Source: an uncultured Bacteroidales bacterium
GTDB lineage: Bacteria > Bacteroidota > Bacteroidia > Bacteroidales > UBA932
Direction: 5' to 3'
Assembly: GCA_946415475.1 (NCBI GenBank)
Contig: CAMKSQ010000001.1
Coordinates: 124,001 to 188,000, forward strand
Length of the DNA stretch: 64,000 nt
Shown piece by piece: positions 37,221 through 46,120 of the stretch (its first letter is position 1; every line of letters begins with the position of its first letter). Below the pieces are notes generated by a model that was not told where the DNA came from, did not search any database, and was given only the letters and a program-made list of their open reading frames with translations. Made by a program: the position numbers and the translations under genes.

Positions 37221-38766
37221 TGGTCTGTCCCCAAGTTTCGTCAATGATGGTGCGCGCATGGGCATCGGCACGGGGCGTGAGCCCAATGTAGCGATGACAA
37301 TGTTCCCCGGCACAAACATCGTACCGGGCATGTACGGGCGCCGCTTCCGGCTGCTCCGTCTTGGCGGGCCGATGGGCCAGCCACGTAACTACCTCTTCCG
37401 TGTTCACCAGATCCGGGCCACCAGGTGCATGCTGGCCAGCCTGCCGGCGCGCCACCAACTCCATGAGCCGCGTACGGATGTCGATAGCGGCCTCTTTGCG
37501 CTGTGCTTCCGGCAACAGTGAAACCACGCTCAGCAGATAATCTTCTGCACCGATTATATTCACCGCCTGCACCTTGCCCCCGTTCACGATGAACTTGAGC
37601 GTGCCGGCAAAACGCATGGGCTCCCCTTCCCCATACAGGATGAAGGAAGGCTCTGCGAAAAGGGTGGAAATGGTGACCGCCTCGAACACCAGTTCATCGT
37701 ACAGAACACCATTATAGTCGATTTTTCCTTCCCGGTACGATACCTGCTGCGGGCCGGCGCCGTCCGAAATAATCTCGAAACCAATCTGAGGAGCCGCGAC
37801 GATGCCCACCTCGATGCGTGGCTGGGTGCGGACAAGACGCCACAACAGGCGTTCTTCCTCCGCTTCGGACAAGGTGACATCGTCATAAATCTGCGACACG
37901 ACGGCTGCGTTTAAGCGGTCGAAGTCTCCTTCTTCCGGCACCACGAAGAAGCCGGCCATGTCCGCCGCACCGGGCGTAATGGCAAAATGGGCGTCCCCTT
38001 CCGCGTAATAGCACTGCGGACGCGAGGCGCTGCGCAGGATGACCGTTGCCCGGAACTCTCCCTCGCTGCAATACGTAAAGGCATTGAAACGGGGTTCCGT
38101 TTCCTCCGCCAACAGGTTCAGGCAGTCCAGAAGCCGGTAAAACAGCTTGGCCATGGACTTGGCGGTGGTGGCGCGCAACATGAAAATTCCCCGGTTAAAT
38201 CCCTGGAAATGATACAATTCGGCATCCCGAACGGAAGTGATGAATCGCAGTTCTGCAGGCGTTTCCCCTCCCCGGACGGTCCGGAGGAGACGCTCCGTAA
38301 CGCGTTCCAGCGGCATGTACCCCTTGGGGCAAGCCTGGAAATGGGCGTGCTGCGGGACCGTGGTACCGCTGTTGGGGCTGTTATAAAAGACGATGTAATT
38401 CTCCAGCTGGGCAGCCAAGTCCAGCATGTCCGGGAATCGGTGCCAGATGGTTTGCGGCGCATGGATATCGCGCGTGATGACCAGGTGGTTGGGGAAAATG
38501 GGCGCCCGGTTTACCAGGATGTTGTACTTGCGTCCTTTCCGGCCCTCGAAAGGGAGGGTATGCTGGTGCTCCATGTAGTTTTCCTCGCACAGCGGGCAGC
38601 CGTGGTCGAAGATGGGCATGCGGCCCGGATTGGATTGGAGCGTAACCAGCAAGCCCCGCAGCGGCATGGTGCGGGTGCGGGTACTCTTCAGTGCCCGGTA
38701 CTTGGCAGCCACCGCCGGCCACACCGACAGTTGGTCGTGTACGAATTTGTCGATATCTGACACCAT
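37198..38766 (-). CDS. DUF4922 (HIT/GalT-like) protein with C-terminal SpoIID-like segment
   Basis: FPNHLVITRDIHAPQ...TTVPQHAHFQACPKG; C-terminal FAGTLKFIVNGGKVQAVNIIGAEDYLLSVVS...YDVCAGEHCHRYIGLT. Confidence 0.75.
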   Translation of the reverse strand: MVSDIDKFVHDQLSVWPAVAAKYRALKSTRTRTMPLRGLLVTLQSNPGRMPIFDHGCPLCEENYMEHQHTLPFEGRKGRKYNILVNRAPIFPNHLVITRDIHAPQTIWHRFPDMLDLAAQLENYIVFYNSPNSGTTVPQHAHFQACPKGYMPLERVTERLLRTVRGGETPAELRFITSVRDAELYHFQGFNRGIFMLRATTAKSMAKLFYRLLDCLNLLAEETEPRFNAFTYCSEGEFRATVILRSASRPQCYYAEGDAHFAITPGAADMAGFFVVPEEGDFDRLNAAVVSQIYDDVTLSEAEEERLLWRLVRTQPRIEVGIVAAPQIGFEIISDGAGPQQVSYREGKIDYNGVLYDELVFEAVTISTLFAEPSFILYGEGEPMRFAGTLKFIVNGGKVQAVNIIGAEDYLLSVVSLLPEAQRKEAAIDIRTRLMELVARRQAGQHAPGGPDLVNTEEVVTWLAHRPAKTEQPEAAPVHARYDVCAGEHCHRYIGLTPRADAHARTIIDETWGQTNGNDRHI

Positions 38767-38801
38767 AACCTTGTAAAGTTACGGCTTTTTTCGGGGAAAT
38801 C

Positions 38802-39392
38802 CTACAATAATGCCATTAAACGGGCACGAATTTGAGGAAATTCAGACTCGAAATTGGGCGTAAGGATACTTTTGCCGAAAGCGGCATCCAGTTCCTCCGG
38901 CGACCACCACTTTCCCTCGGAAACTTCGGCCTCATCCGGGGCGATTTCCGGATGCCCCACCATCGCGTAAATAAATACGAATTCGTTGTCGCGCTCTGTC
39001 TCGTAGGTGTAGGTTGTCAGTGCGATGGGATTGAACGCATGCAGGCCCAATTCCTCCGCCGCCTCACGGTACAGGGCCTCCACGGCCTGTTCACCATAAG
39101 TGACGTGGCCTCCTACCGCCGTATCCCAATAGCCGGGAAGGAGATCCTTGTTCATGGCCCTTTTCTGCAGATAGATATTGCCGAAGCGGTCTATGATATG
39201 CAAATGGACAACCGGGTGCAGGACCTTGGAGCCGCTGTGGCACCAGGCGCGGGTAGCCTGGCCATAGACCAGACCGGACGGCTCCATGAGCGGCAGCATC
39301 TCCCCTTTCGGGATATGCGGCCGGCCCGGGCGGCCGATGGAAGGCCGGGGATAGATGGGAGCGGGCTCCGAAGGATAGACCAGGTCCAACAT
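38802..39392 (-). CDS. NUDIX hydrolase
   Basis: GHVTYGEQAVEALYREAAEELGL Nudix box. Confidence 0.93.
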   Translation of the reverse strand: MLDLVYPSEPAPIYPRPSIGRPGRPHIPKGEMLPLMEPSGLVYGQATRAWCHSGSKVLHPVVHLHIIDRFGNIYLQKRAMNKDLLPGYWDTAVGGHVTYGEQAVEALYREAAEELGLHAFNPIALTTYTYETERDNEFVFIYAMVGHPEIAPDEAEVSEGKWWSPEELDAAFGKSILTPNFESEFPQIRARLMALL

Positions 39393-39395
39393 AAT

Positions 39396-41087
39396 TTACG
39401 CCATTGCAACCAGAATGAGTAACTGCGCCACCAGTACGCGCATGAACATGGACAGCGGATACACCGTGGCATAGTTCACCGACGTGTAGTCACTGCCGTA
39501 CATGCCCTGGGCGAAAGCCAGCACCGGCGGATTGGTGCAGGAGCCGCTGATAAGGCCGCAGATCTGGTAAAAGTTCAGGTGACAGAAGGCACGGGCCACA
39601 ATAAAGGTGATGCAGAGAGGCACCAGGGTGATGATGGCACCGTAGAGGATCCACCAGTAACCACCGCCTACAATCGACTTCCAGAAGTCTGCGCCTGCGC
39701 CGATACCCACGGCGGCAAGGAACATGGCGATGCCGATTTCCCGCAGCATCAGATTGGCGCTGGTGGTGGTGTAAGTGGTGACTTTATACCGGGGGCCGAA
39801 ATAGCCCAGCAGGATGGCGATGATGAGCGGACCGCCGGCCAGGCCCAGTTTGATGGCCTGCGGGATGCCCGGGAAGTGAATGGGAATGGAACCGAAGATG
39901 ATACCCACCACGATACCCAGGAAAATGGGAACCAGATTGGGTTTGTTGAGGGCGTCGTTGGAATTACCCACCTTCTTGGCCAGGTTCTCGATGTTTTTCA
40001 GCGTACCCACGCACATGAGGCCGTCACCCACCTGGATGTACAGGTTGGGGCTGGCCACCAGCTCCACGCCGGCGCGGATGACACGCGTAACGCTTACGCC
40101 GTATGCACTGCGAAAGCCCAGTTCTTTGAGCTTTTTACCGGTGAGTTTACTGTTGGTGACCACGATACGCTGGGTGACCATGTTGTGGTCTTTCACCTGC
40201 CAATCGGACTGATGCATAGGAACTTCCTGACCAAAGAGGATACGGATCCGGTCCACCTCATTCTGCGAAGTCACAATGAGCAGCTTATCGCCCTCCTCCA
40301 AGATGGTATCCGGCTGCGGGAACAGGATTTCATCGCCCTTCATGACGCGAGATACCACAAAATCGCCGCCAAACTCATGCAAGATGCTGGAAAGCTTGTG
40401 ACCAAATATGGCCGGATTTTCCACCATCACATGCATGCGACGGGCCTTTTCCACTTCATCGTCCAGCGCCTTCAGCTGCGCCAGTTCCTTCTTATGGTCG
40501 ATTTTGAAAAGAGCCTTGAACAGGATAATGACGCCAATGACGCCGATGACACCGATGGGATAAGCCACGGCATAGGCCGATGCCAGGTGTCCGGCGGCCT
40601 CGCCGGCCGCCAAGGCGCTGGTGCCTCCGGCGACAGAGGAGTCAATGAACGTTTGCTGGGCGGCACCCAGGCCAGGCGTATTGGTAACAGCGCCGGACAT
40701 CACGCCCACCATGGTGGAAAGACTTTCTCCAGTGATGGCCGAGATGGCATAGGTTGCTACCACAGCCAGAAGGATGTTCATTACGGCCAGAAGGTTCATT
40801 TTTACGCCGCCGCTCTTGAACGAATGGAAGAAGCCGGGGCCCACCTGCAGGCCGATGGAGAACACAAAGAGGATAAGGCCGAATTCCTTCACAAAATGCA
40901 GCATATCCAGATCCATCTGGAAGCCCAAATGCCCCATCAGGATGCCCAGGAAAAGAATCCAGGTTGAGCCCAGGGAGATGCCCTTGATCTTGAATCGGCC
41001 CAGGAAAAGGCCTACGCCGATGACGAAGGCAAGCAGCAAAATGCTGTGGGCGACACCGTATCCGAAAAACAAATCTTTCATAGTCAA
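39396..41087 (-). CDS. AspT/YidE-YbjL family transporter with TrkA-C domains
   Basis: MSGAVTNTPGLGAAQQTFID, two TrkA-C-like regions, LISGSCTNPPVLAFAQG. Confidence 0.9.
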   Translation of the reverse strand: MTMKDLFFGYGVAHSILLLAFVIGVGLFLGRFKIKGISLGSTWILFLGILMGHLGFQMDLDMLHFVKEFGLILFVFSIGLQVGPGFFHSFKSGGVKMNLLAVMNILLAVVATYAISAITGESLSTMVGVMSGAVTNTPGLGAAQQTFIDSSVAGGTSALAAGEAAGHLASAYAVAYPIGVIGVIGVIILFKALFKIDHKKELAQLKALDDEVEKARRMHVMVENPAIFGHKLSSILHEFGGDFVVSRVMKGDEILFPQPDTILEEGDKLLIVTSQNEVDRIRILFGQEVPMHQSDWQVKDHNMVTQRIVVTNSKLTGKKLKELGFRSAYGVSVTRVIRAGVELVASPNLYIQVGDGLMCVGTLKNIENLAKKVGNSNDALNKPNLVPIFLGIVVGIIFGSIPIHFPGIPQAIKLGLAGGPLIIAILLGYFGPRYKVTTYTTTSANLMLREIGIAMFLAAVGIGAGADFWKSIVGGGYWWILYGAIITLVPLCITFIVARAFCHLNFYQICGLISGSCTNPPVLAFAQGMYGSDYTSVNYATVYPLSMFMRVLVAQLLILVAMA

Positions 41088-41830
41088 TATTCCAGTTTTA
41101 CAACAAAGCAGGACTTGCCGTCCACATGACCTTCCACATACCAGGAAGTTCCGTCCTGCAGGCGATAAAGCTGTACCAGCTCATCCGCCTTGGTCTCTTT
41201 GTTGAAATTGATGTACACGTCTTTAAGCGGCTGTCCCGTCTGGGCCGGCGGGAGGCAGTCCATGGCCCACACCACATACCTTGCGTTATTGGTATGGCCG
41301 ATAAGGTCCACGTCCGAGAAGGCCACGCGGTGCTCTGCTACGCATTCCGCTTCCTGATCCTTAGGCAGGACGATTTTAGGGGCCGGTTCCGCGATGGCAT
41401 CGTCCACCTCATAATCCACGGTCATGAAATGGGCCAGGTCCTCCGGACGCACCAGGCGGCGGGTTTCCTCATTGATAACCACCCAGGAACTGGTACAGAC
41501 GACGCTTTGCTCCCCGGCCTGGTTCAATAATTCGAAGTCTCTCAGGTAGAAAAGGCCGGAGGAGCCTTTGTGCCAAGTGTAGAGAGTCACCTGGTCCCGC
41601 CATGCGACCGGCTTTACAAAGTGGATGTGCATGCGGCTGAGCACCCAGGCAGTGTGATGGATGTGCAGGGTATCATAGCCGAAGCCCAGTTCATGGGCTG
41701 CCCAATAGGCAATTTCCTGGGCCAGGTCCATGAAGGCGGCGGGTCTCAGCTGACGCTGGCTGTCCGTCTGGTAACACGGGATGGCAATCTCTTGCCTGAA
41801 TTTGTATCCTTCTCTACTAACCGGCTTCAT
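41084..41830 (-). CDS. Acyl-ACP thioesterase
   Basis: Double hotdog: DLAQEIAYWAAHELGFGYDTL, WVLSRMHIHFVKPVAWRDQVTLYTWHKG, SDVDLIGHTNNARYVVWAMD. Confidence 0.9.
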   Translation of the reverse strand: MKPVSREGYKFRQEIAIPCYQTDSQRQLRPAAFMDLAQEIAYWAAHELGFGYDTLHIHHTAWVLSRMHIHFVKPVAWRDQVTLYTWHKGSSGLFYLRDFELLNQAGEQSVVCTSSWVVINEETRRLVRPEDLAHFMTVDYEVDDAIAEPAPKIVLPKDQEAECVAEHRVAFSDVDLIGHTNNARYVVWAMDCLPPAQTGQPLKDVYINFNKETKADELVQLYRLQDGTSWYVEGHVDGKSCFVVKLEY

Positions 41831-41836
41831 TTTATG

Positions 41837-42712
41837 CTACTTATATAACACTTCTAACTCCTCGGGCGAATATAGGAAGCTGTCCAGCCACTCCGGAGCC
41901 ACCCGGCCAACGACAGCAAGGGCGATACCCGCCACAAGGAGCAAAATGCACAGAGAGATAAGTGTCCAAAGGACGATTTTCTTGCCCTTGTTTGTGGGGG
42001 CGGGCTCCGATTCCGGTTCCGGCGCAACGTCATGGCCGGCTTGATCGGCCATCTCTTCCGGTTCAGGCTCGGGCTCGACCACGGGCTCCGGCTCCACAAC
42101 GGGTTCCGGTTCAGGTTCGACCTCCGGCTCTGGTTCGGGTTCCGGTTCGACCTCCGGCTCCGGTTCGGGCTCGGGCTCTACTACCGGCTCAGGCTCTACT
42201 ACCGGCTCAGGCTCTGCAACGGGCTCCGGTTCTTTTTCCAGAATGGAAGCGAGGGCGGAAACGGCTTCCTCAACCTCCTCCTTAGTTTCTTCGTGGGTCT
42301 TGAGGGAAATGGGCTGCAGGCCAAAACCGGTGGGATAAATATCCAGGTCTTCATCGGCCACAAAGAAAAAATGATTCTCCCGCGTAGCGCGCAGACGGCC
42401 CAGTCCGGGGAAAACGATGGTCTTCTTCAGCTTGAGCACTTCCTTCATCTCCGTGAGGAAGTCCGCGAGGATACGTTCCGCATCCGTTACCGGAATATGA
42501 TTGGCCTGTGCGTAAAGATCCACCAGAAGGGTATCCTCCCCTTGCGTGGGAGAGAAATACAGCCTACGATAAGGCGGAAGGATGGTGTAGCCGCGATCGG
42601 CGAAGGTTGCAGGAACCAGTTCCGTGACAAAACTGCCAACGCCGGGCAGCGTCACGGTATCGTGGTCCATCACCACTTCTTTCACCATTCTGGCGAGCAG
42701 GTCTATATCCAT
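41837..42712 (-). CDS. HU-like domain protein with Glu-Pro repeat linker and C-terminal transmembrane helix
   Basis: [29 protein letters not shown]; ([16 protein letters not shown])n; [26 protein letters not shown]. Confidence 0.75.
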   Translation of the reverse strand: MDIDLLARMVKEVVMDHDTVTLPGVGSFVTELVPATFADRGYTILPPYRRLYFSPTQGEDTLLVDLYAQANHIPVTDAERILADFLTEMKEVLKLKKTIVFPGLGRLRATRENHFFFVADEDLDIYPTGFGLQPISLKTHEETKEEVEEAVSALASILEKEPEPVAEPEPVVEPEPVVEPEPEPEPEVEPEPEPEPEVEPEPEPVVEPEPVVEPEPEPEEMADQAGHDVAPEPESEPAPTNKGKKIVLWTLISLCILLLVAGIALAVVGRVAPEWLDSFLYSPEELEVLYK

Positions 42713-42795
42713 TTTCCCTTATAACAACAAATGAACTTACAAAGATACACAAAAATCCGGCACAATAAATCTTTTAAAAAAATTTCTTGAAAAGC

Positions 42796-42826
42796 TTTGC
42801 AGAATCCAAAAAAGGTTGTACCTTTG
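42796..42826 (+). promoter_or_regulatory. tRNA-Asn promoter TTTG-N19-TACCTTTG
   Basis: TTTG 42796-42799, TACCTTTG 42819-42826. Confidence 0.7.
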
Positions 42827-42857
42827 CAATCCCGTTACGGAAATAACGGCAAAATAT

Positions 42858-42931
42858 TCCTCCTTAGCTCAGTTGGTTAGAGCATCTGACTGTTAATCAG
42901 AGGGTCGTTGGTTCAAGTCCAACAGGGGGAG
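42858..42931 (+). tRNA. tRNA-Asn (anticodon GTT)
   Basis: Full cloverleaf; anticodon loop CTGTTAA; T loop TTCAAGT. Confidence 0.95.
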
Positions 42932-42964
42932 CTCAAGCGCTGGCAGCCATGCCGGCGCTTATTT

Positions 42965-43744
42965 TTATTGTTCTTTAAGCACTTCGCGGGCAAGGAGGGG
43001 GCGATTGGTGGTGATTACATCCACGCCCAGGTCCCGGAGGTAGGCCATTTCGCTCTTGCTGTCCACGGTCCAGACATTTACGCTCATTCCAAGAGCATGG
43101 GCGCGCTCTACCCAATCCGGGTGCCTGTGGAAGACCGCGTGGTTATAGTCGATGCCGTTTATGCCGGCCGCGTGGACGGTTTCCGGATCTTTGTCCCCTT
43201 CCAGATACTGGTTGCCAAAGCCGGGCAATTGCTCCGCAATCCAGCGGCAGGCCTCAAAACTGAACGAGATAAACATCACGCGGGAGGAATCCAGGAGCTG
43301 AAATGTCCGCAGTTCCTCTACGCAGGCTTTGGCCAGGGCAAGGGTACGATGCACCGTTTTCTGAGGCTTGATTTCCAGCACCAGCATGCAGGCCGATTGC
43401 GCCCCCTGCCTCAGATAATCGGCCAGGGAAGGAATGGGCTCGCCATTGGAGAGCCGCGTCTTTAATAGACGTTTATACGTATTCTTGCGGATTGAAATGC
43501 CATGGATGGAAGGGTCGTGGTTCACCACAACAAAACCGTCCGCGGTAAGGTGCACATCGAACTCACTTCCCCAGAAGCCATTTTCCTGGGCCGCACGCAG
43601 CGATGCAACGGAATTTTGCGTATTCCCTGCCTCCTCGCACTTCCAGAATCCGCGGTGGGCACAGATTTTCTGCGCCTGCAGAGAGAGAGTGCCCAGCAGG
43701 AAAGCCGTCACCACGATGAATGCGTACTGTTTGAATCTGTTCAC
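42965..43744 (-). CDS. Glycerophosphodiester phosphodiesterase family protein
   Basis: ICAHRGFWKCEEAGNTQNSVASLRAAQENGFWGSEFDVHLTADGFVVVNHD. Confidence 0.9.
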   Translation of the reverse strand: MNRFKQYAFIVVTAFLLGTLSLQAQKICAHRGFWKCEEAGNTQNSVASLRAAQENGFWGSEFDVHLTADGFVVVNHDPSIHGISIRKNTYKRLLKTRLSNGEPIPSLADYLRQGAQSACMLVLEIKPQKTVHRTLALAKACVEELRTFQLLDSSRVMFISFSFEACRWIAEQLPGFGNQYLEGDKDPETVHAAGINGIDYNHAVFHRHPDWVERAHALGMSVNVWTVDSKSEMAYLRDLGVDVITTNRPLLAREVLKEQ

Positions 43745-43759
43745 CTTACAAATTTACAC

Positions 43760-43799
43760 AAAAAAAGAAACCGGACGATGTGTCTGGTTTCTTTTTTTT
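43760..43799. terminator. Terminator hairpin AAAGAAACC/GGTTTCTTT with flanking A and T runs
   Basis: aaaaaaagaaaccggacgatgtgtctggtttcttttttt. Confidence 0.75.
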
Positions 43800-43801
43800 A
43801 G

Positions 43802-43874
43802 TCGGGATGACTCGACTCGAACGAGCGACCCCTACGTCCCGAACGTAGTGCGCTACCAACTGCGCTACATCCCG
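43802..43874 (-). tRNA. tRNA-Pro (anticodon CGG)
   Basis: Reverse strand CGGGATGTAGCGCAGTTGG...CTACG-TTCGGGA-CGTAG...CATCCCGA. Confidence 0.93.
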
Positions 43875-43895
43875 CTCTTGATAAAAAACAAGCTC

Positions 43896-44150
43896 TTAGG
43901 CGAGCTTGTTAATGTAAACTTGAAGACCGCTCTTGAGGTTGGCCGCTTTGTTTTTGTGGATAACCCCGATTTTTGCGAGCTTGTCAATCATGGCGTAGAC
44001 CTTAGGAGCGTTCTCCTGGGCTGCTGCCTTATCTGTCGTGTTGCGGAGGTCGCGGATAGCGTTCCTCGTTGTTTTTGCATAATACTTGTTATGCAGGCGG
44101 TGACGCTCGCTCTGACGGGCGGCACGCGCGGCTGATTTAGTGTTTGCCAT
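43896..44150 (-). CDS. rpsT: 30S ribosomal protein S20
   Basis: [37 protein letters not shown]. Confidence 0.96.
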   Translation of the reverse strand: MANTKSAARAARQSERHRLHNKYYAKTTRNAIRDLRNTTDKAAAQENAPKVYAMIDKLAKIGVIHKNKAANLKSGLQVYINKLA

Positions 44151-44172
44151 TATTTTACTTTTTTATATTTGG

Positions 44173-44244
44173 TAGTGGGTAGGAGAATCGAACTCCTATT
44201 GCGGGAATGAAAATCCCGAGTACTAACCGTTATACGAACCCACC
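44173..44244 (-). tRNA. tRNA-Glu (anticodon TTC)
   Basis: Reverse strand GGTGGGTTCGTATAACGG...CGGGA-TTTTCAT-TCCCG...ACCCACTA. Confidence 0.93.
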
Positions 44245-44257
44245 AAACTTGGGACTG

Positions 44258-44288
44258 CAAAGGTAAGAAAAATTTTTTACCATCCAAA
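44258..44288 (-). promoter_or_regulatory. tRNA-Glu promoter TTTG-N19-TACCTTTG
   Basis: Reverse strand TTTG (44285-44288), TACCTTTG (44258-44265). Confidence 0.7.
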
Positions 44289-44326
44289 ATTATTTCTCAT
44301 CTTTTTCGGTCCCTGTACCAACTTTT

Positions 44327-46114
44327 TTACTGGACCGTAATTTCCAGGGTCACGATATCCTTTTTGCCGCTCTCCCCTGTTACCTCGGCCTCAATCACAT
44401 GGGAACCCGCCGTAAGGGTAATGGACTCCCCGGAAACGGATGCCCCGTCCAGGGTCCACGCAACGGCCGTTGCCACGTAGCCGTCCGGCAGTTCCAGCGA
44501 AAGCGGGAAACTCTGCCCGGCCGTATAGTTCCCGGCACTGGGGATATACGGGAAATCCAGGCCGGCATTCACCACGCCGCTCACCTTGAAAGAAGCCTTG
44601 TTGCCGGAATAAGCTATCTCGGACAAGGTAATGGCCGTGGGCGCACCGTTCCAACTCTTGGGAGCATAGGAAGTTACATTTCTCCCGCCCGGGAACGGCA
44701 GGTCCGTACCGTCGGCCGTATAGTAATAGGCGCCATATTGGGAATAATACTGCATGCCATAGGAACAATCGTACGGAGAGGCCGATGCCACTACATAGAA
44801 GCAGGGATGCTTACCATTCTCGTTGATGGCATTGTATATATACCACTCGGCCCAAAGCTGCGAGGCTGCCAACGAGCCCGAGCCGGAGATGGGTACTTTC
44901 CTGGAACTTTTATCCACGTGATAGGCAATGAGGCCGGCGGCGGGAATGAACTGGTCCCAGCCCTGTTTGCTGCGGCATTCCAGCAGGATGTACTCCCCTT
45001 CCATATCGGTAGGAATCTTGTAGCCCACCTCGTTTTGCACGCTCGCGAGCGTATAGGCCCCGTTCTTGGGGAATTCCAGAATGGCGCTTTCTTCCAGCCA
45101 GCCAATCAGGATGCGTTCCTCCATGTTCAGGTAAGGCGGCGTCCAGCCGTAGTTGTTATACGAACCGCTGTCCATGAGAGAATAGCCCATGAGCGTGCGC
45201 GCCTGGCCATTGTCCGCGTAGTCTGTGTCGTAGAAATCCGGCAGTCCCATGGCGTGGCCAAACTCATGGCAGATGGTGCCCAGGCCATCGATCGACCCGC
45301 TTCCGTTCAGTTCGGAGCCGCAGGCATACCGGTCCACCCGCTTGCCATCCAGCGTGAGATAAATTCCGCCAGCGGTCAGGTACCACTGGTGCGGCCAGAT
45401 GGTGTCGTCGGAGCCGCCATCGGCTTCCCCTTTGCCGGCATAGACCATGTAAACCAGATCCACATCGCCGTCTCCGTCCAAATCATAGTCGGAGAAATCT
45501 ACCACATCATCAACGGCCTCACAGGCTTCTTTTACAGCCTTCTCCGGATACTTGTCACTGCCTTGGGAATCATTGCCGCCATAGTAAGCCATGTTCTGCG
45601 AGAGTTTGACGGGACCATATACGTCAAAGATGGGTTCGAAAACGCCGTGGGAGTTCTCGTAATAAAAGTCGCGGGCACTCCCGGTAGCGCCGTTGGCGCT
45701 GTAGCCGGGCTCGTTGAGCATATCGCTGAAGGCCTGCCTGGGAGAAGCAATCTTGAAAGAAAGGTCGGCGAACTCCACCAACACCACCAGGAAATGTTTC
45801 TGGCCTATAGCGATAGGCGCCTTGGGACGGGCCGCCGACGCCACCTGCCGCATCGCTTTGCGGCGGATAGTGGCAGCCTGCGCCGCCATTTCCACCGTAG
45901 CACCCTCCACCACGCGGTAGAAACCGTTCTCGTCCATACGAACCACCTGGCCGGCCTGGTTGGTGGTCCAGTGGCCCCATTCGTCGCCATGACGCTGAAT
46001 CAGAATGGTGCTGCCGTCCGGCTGGGTATAGCGGAAGAAACCGGGCTTTGCGGGCTTTGCCAACAGACTAAAGCTACAGACAAGAAGAATTAAAATGGAA
46101 GCTATCTTTTTCAT
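44327..46114 (-). CDS. M6-family (immune inhibitor A-like) secreted metalloprotease
   Basis: Signal peptide; GTICHEFGHAMGLPDFYDTDY zinc motif. Confidence 0.92.
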   Translation of the reverse strand: MKKIASILILLVCSFSLLAKPAKPGFFRYTQPDGSTILIQRHGDEWGHWTTNQAGQVVRMDENGFYRVVEGATVEMAAQAATIRRKAMRQVASAARPKAPIAIGQKHFLVVLVEFADLSFKIASPRQAFSDMLNEPGYSANGATGSARDFYYENSHGVFEPIFDVYGPVKLSQNMAYYGGNDSQGSDKYPEKAVKEACEAVDDVVDFSDYDLDGDGDVDLVYMVYAGKGEADGGSDDTIWPHQWYLTAGGIYLTLDGKRVDRYACGSELNGSGSIDGLGTICHEFGHAMGLPDFYDTDYADNGQARTLMGYSLMDSGSYNNYGWTPPYLNMEERILIGWLEESAILEFPKNGAYTLASVQNEVGYKIPTDMEGEYILLECRSKQGWDQFIPAAGLIAYHVDKSSRKVPISGSGSLAASQLWAEWYIYNAINENGKHPCFYVVASASPYDCSYGMQYYSQYGAYYYTADGTDLPFPGGRNVTSYAPKSWNGAPTAITLSEIAYSGNKASFKVSGVVNAGLDFPYIPSAGNYTAGQSFPLSLELPDGYVATAVAWTLDGASVSGESITLTAGSHVIEAEVTGESGKKDIVTLEITVQ

Positions 46115-46120
46115 AGTCAG

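Noticed and set aside
39579-40967. 462-aa plus-strand ORF opposite the YidE-like transporter
   Set aside because: His/Gly/Asp-rich nonsense composition typical of antisense translation; sense gene is convincing.
42050-42240. Possible CRISPR-like repeats at the Glu-Pro region
   Set aside because: Short degenerate GAACCGGAGCC units coding for EP repeats; no spacers.
44399-46093. 564-aa plus-strand ORF opposite the M6 protease
   Set aside because: Sense strand contains signal peptide and zinc motif; the antisense frame has no recognisable domain.
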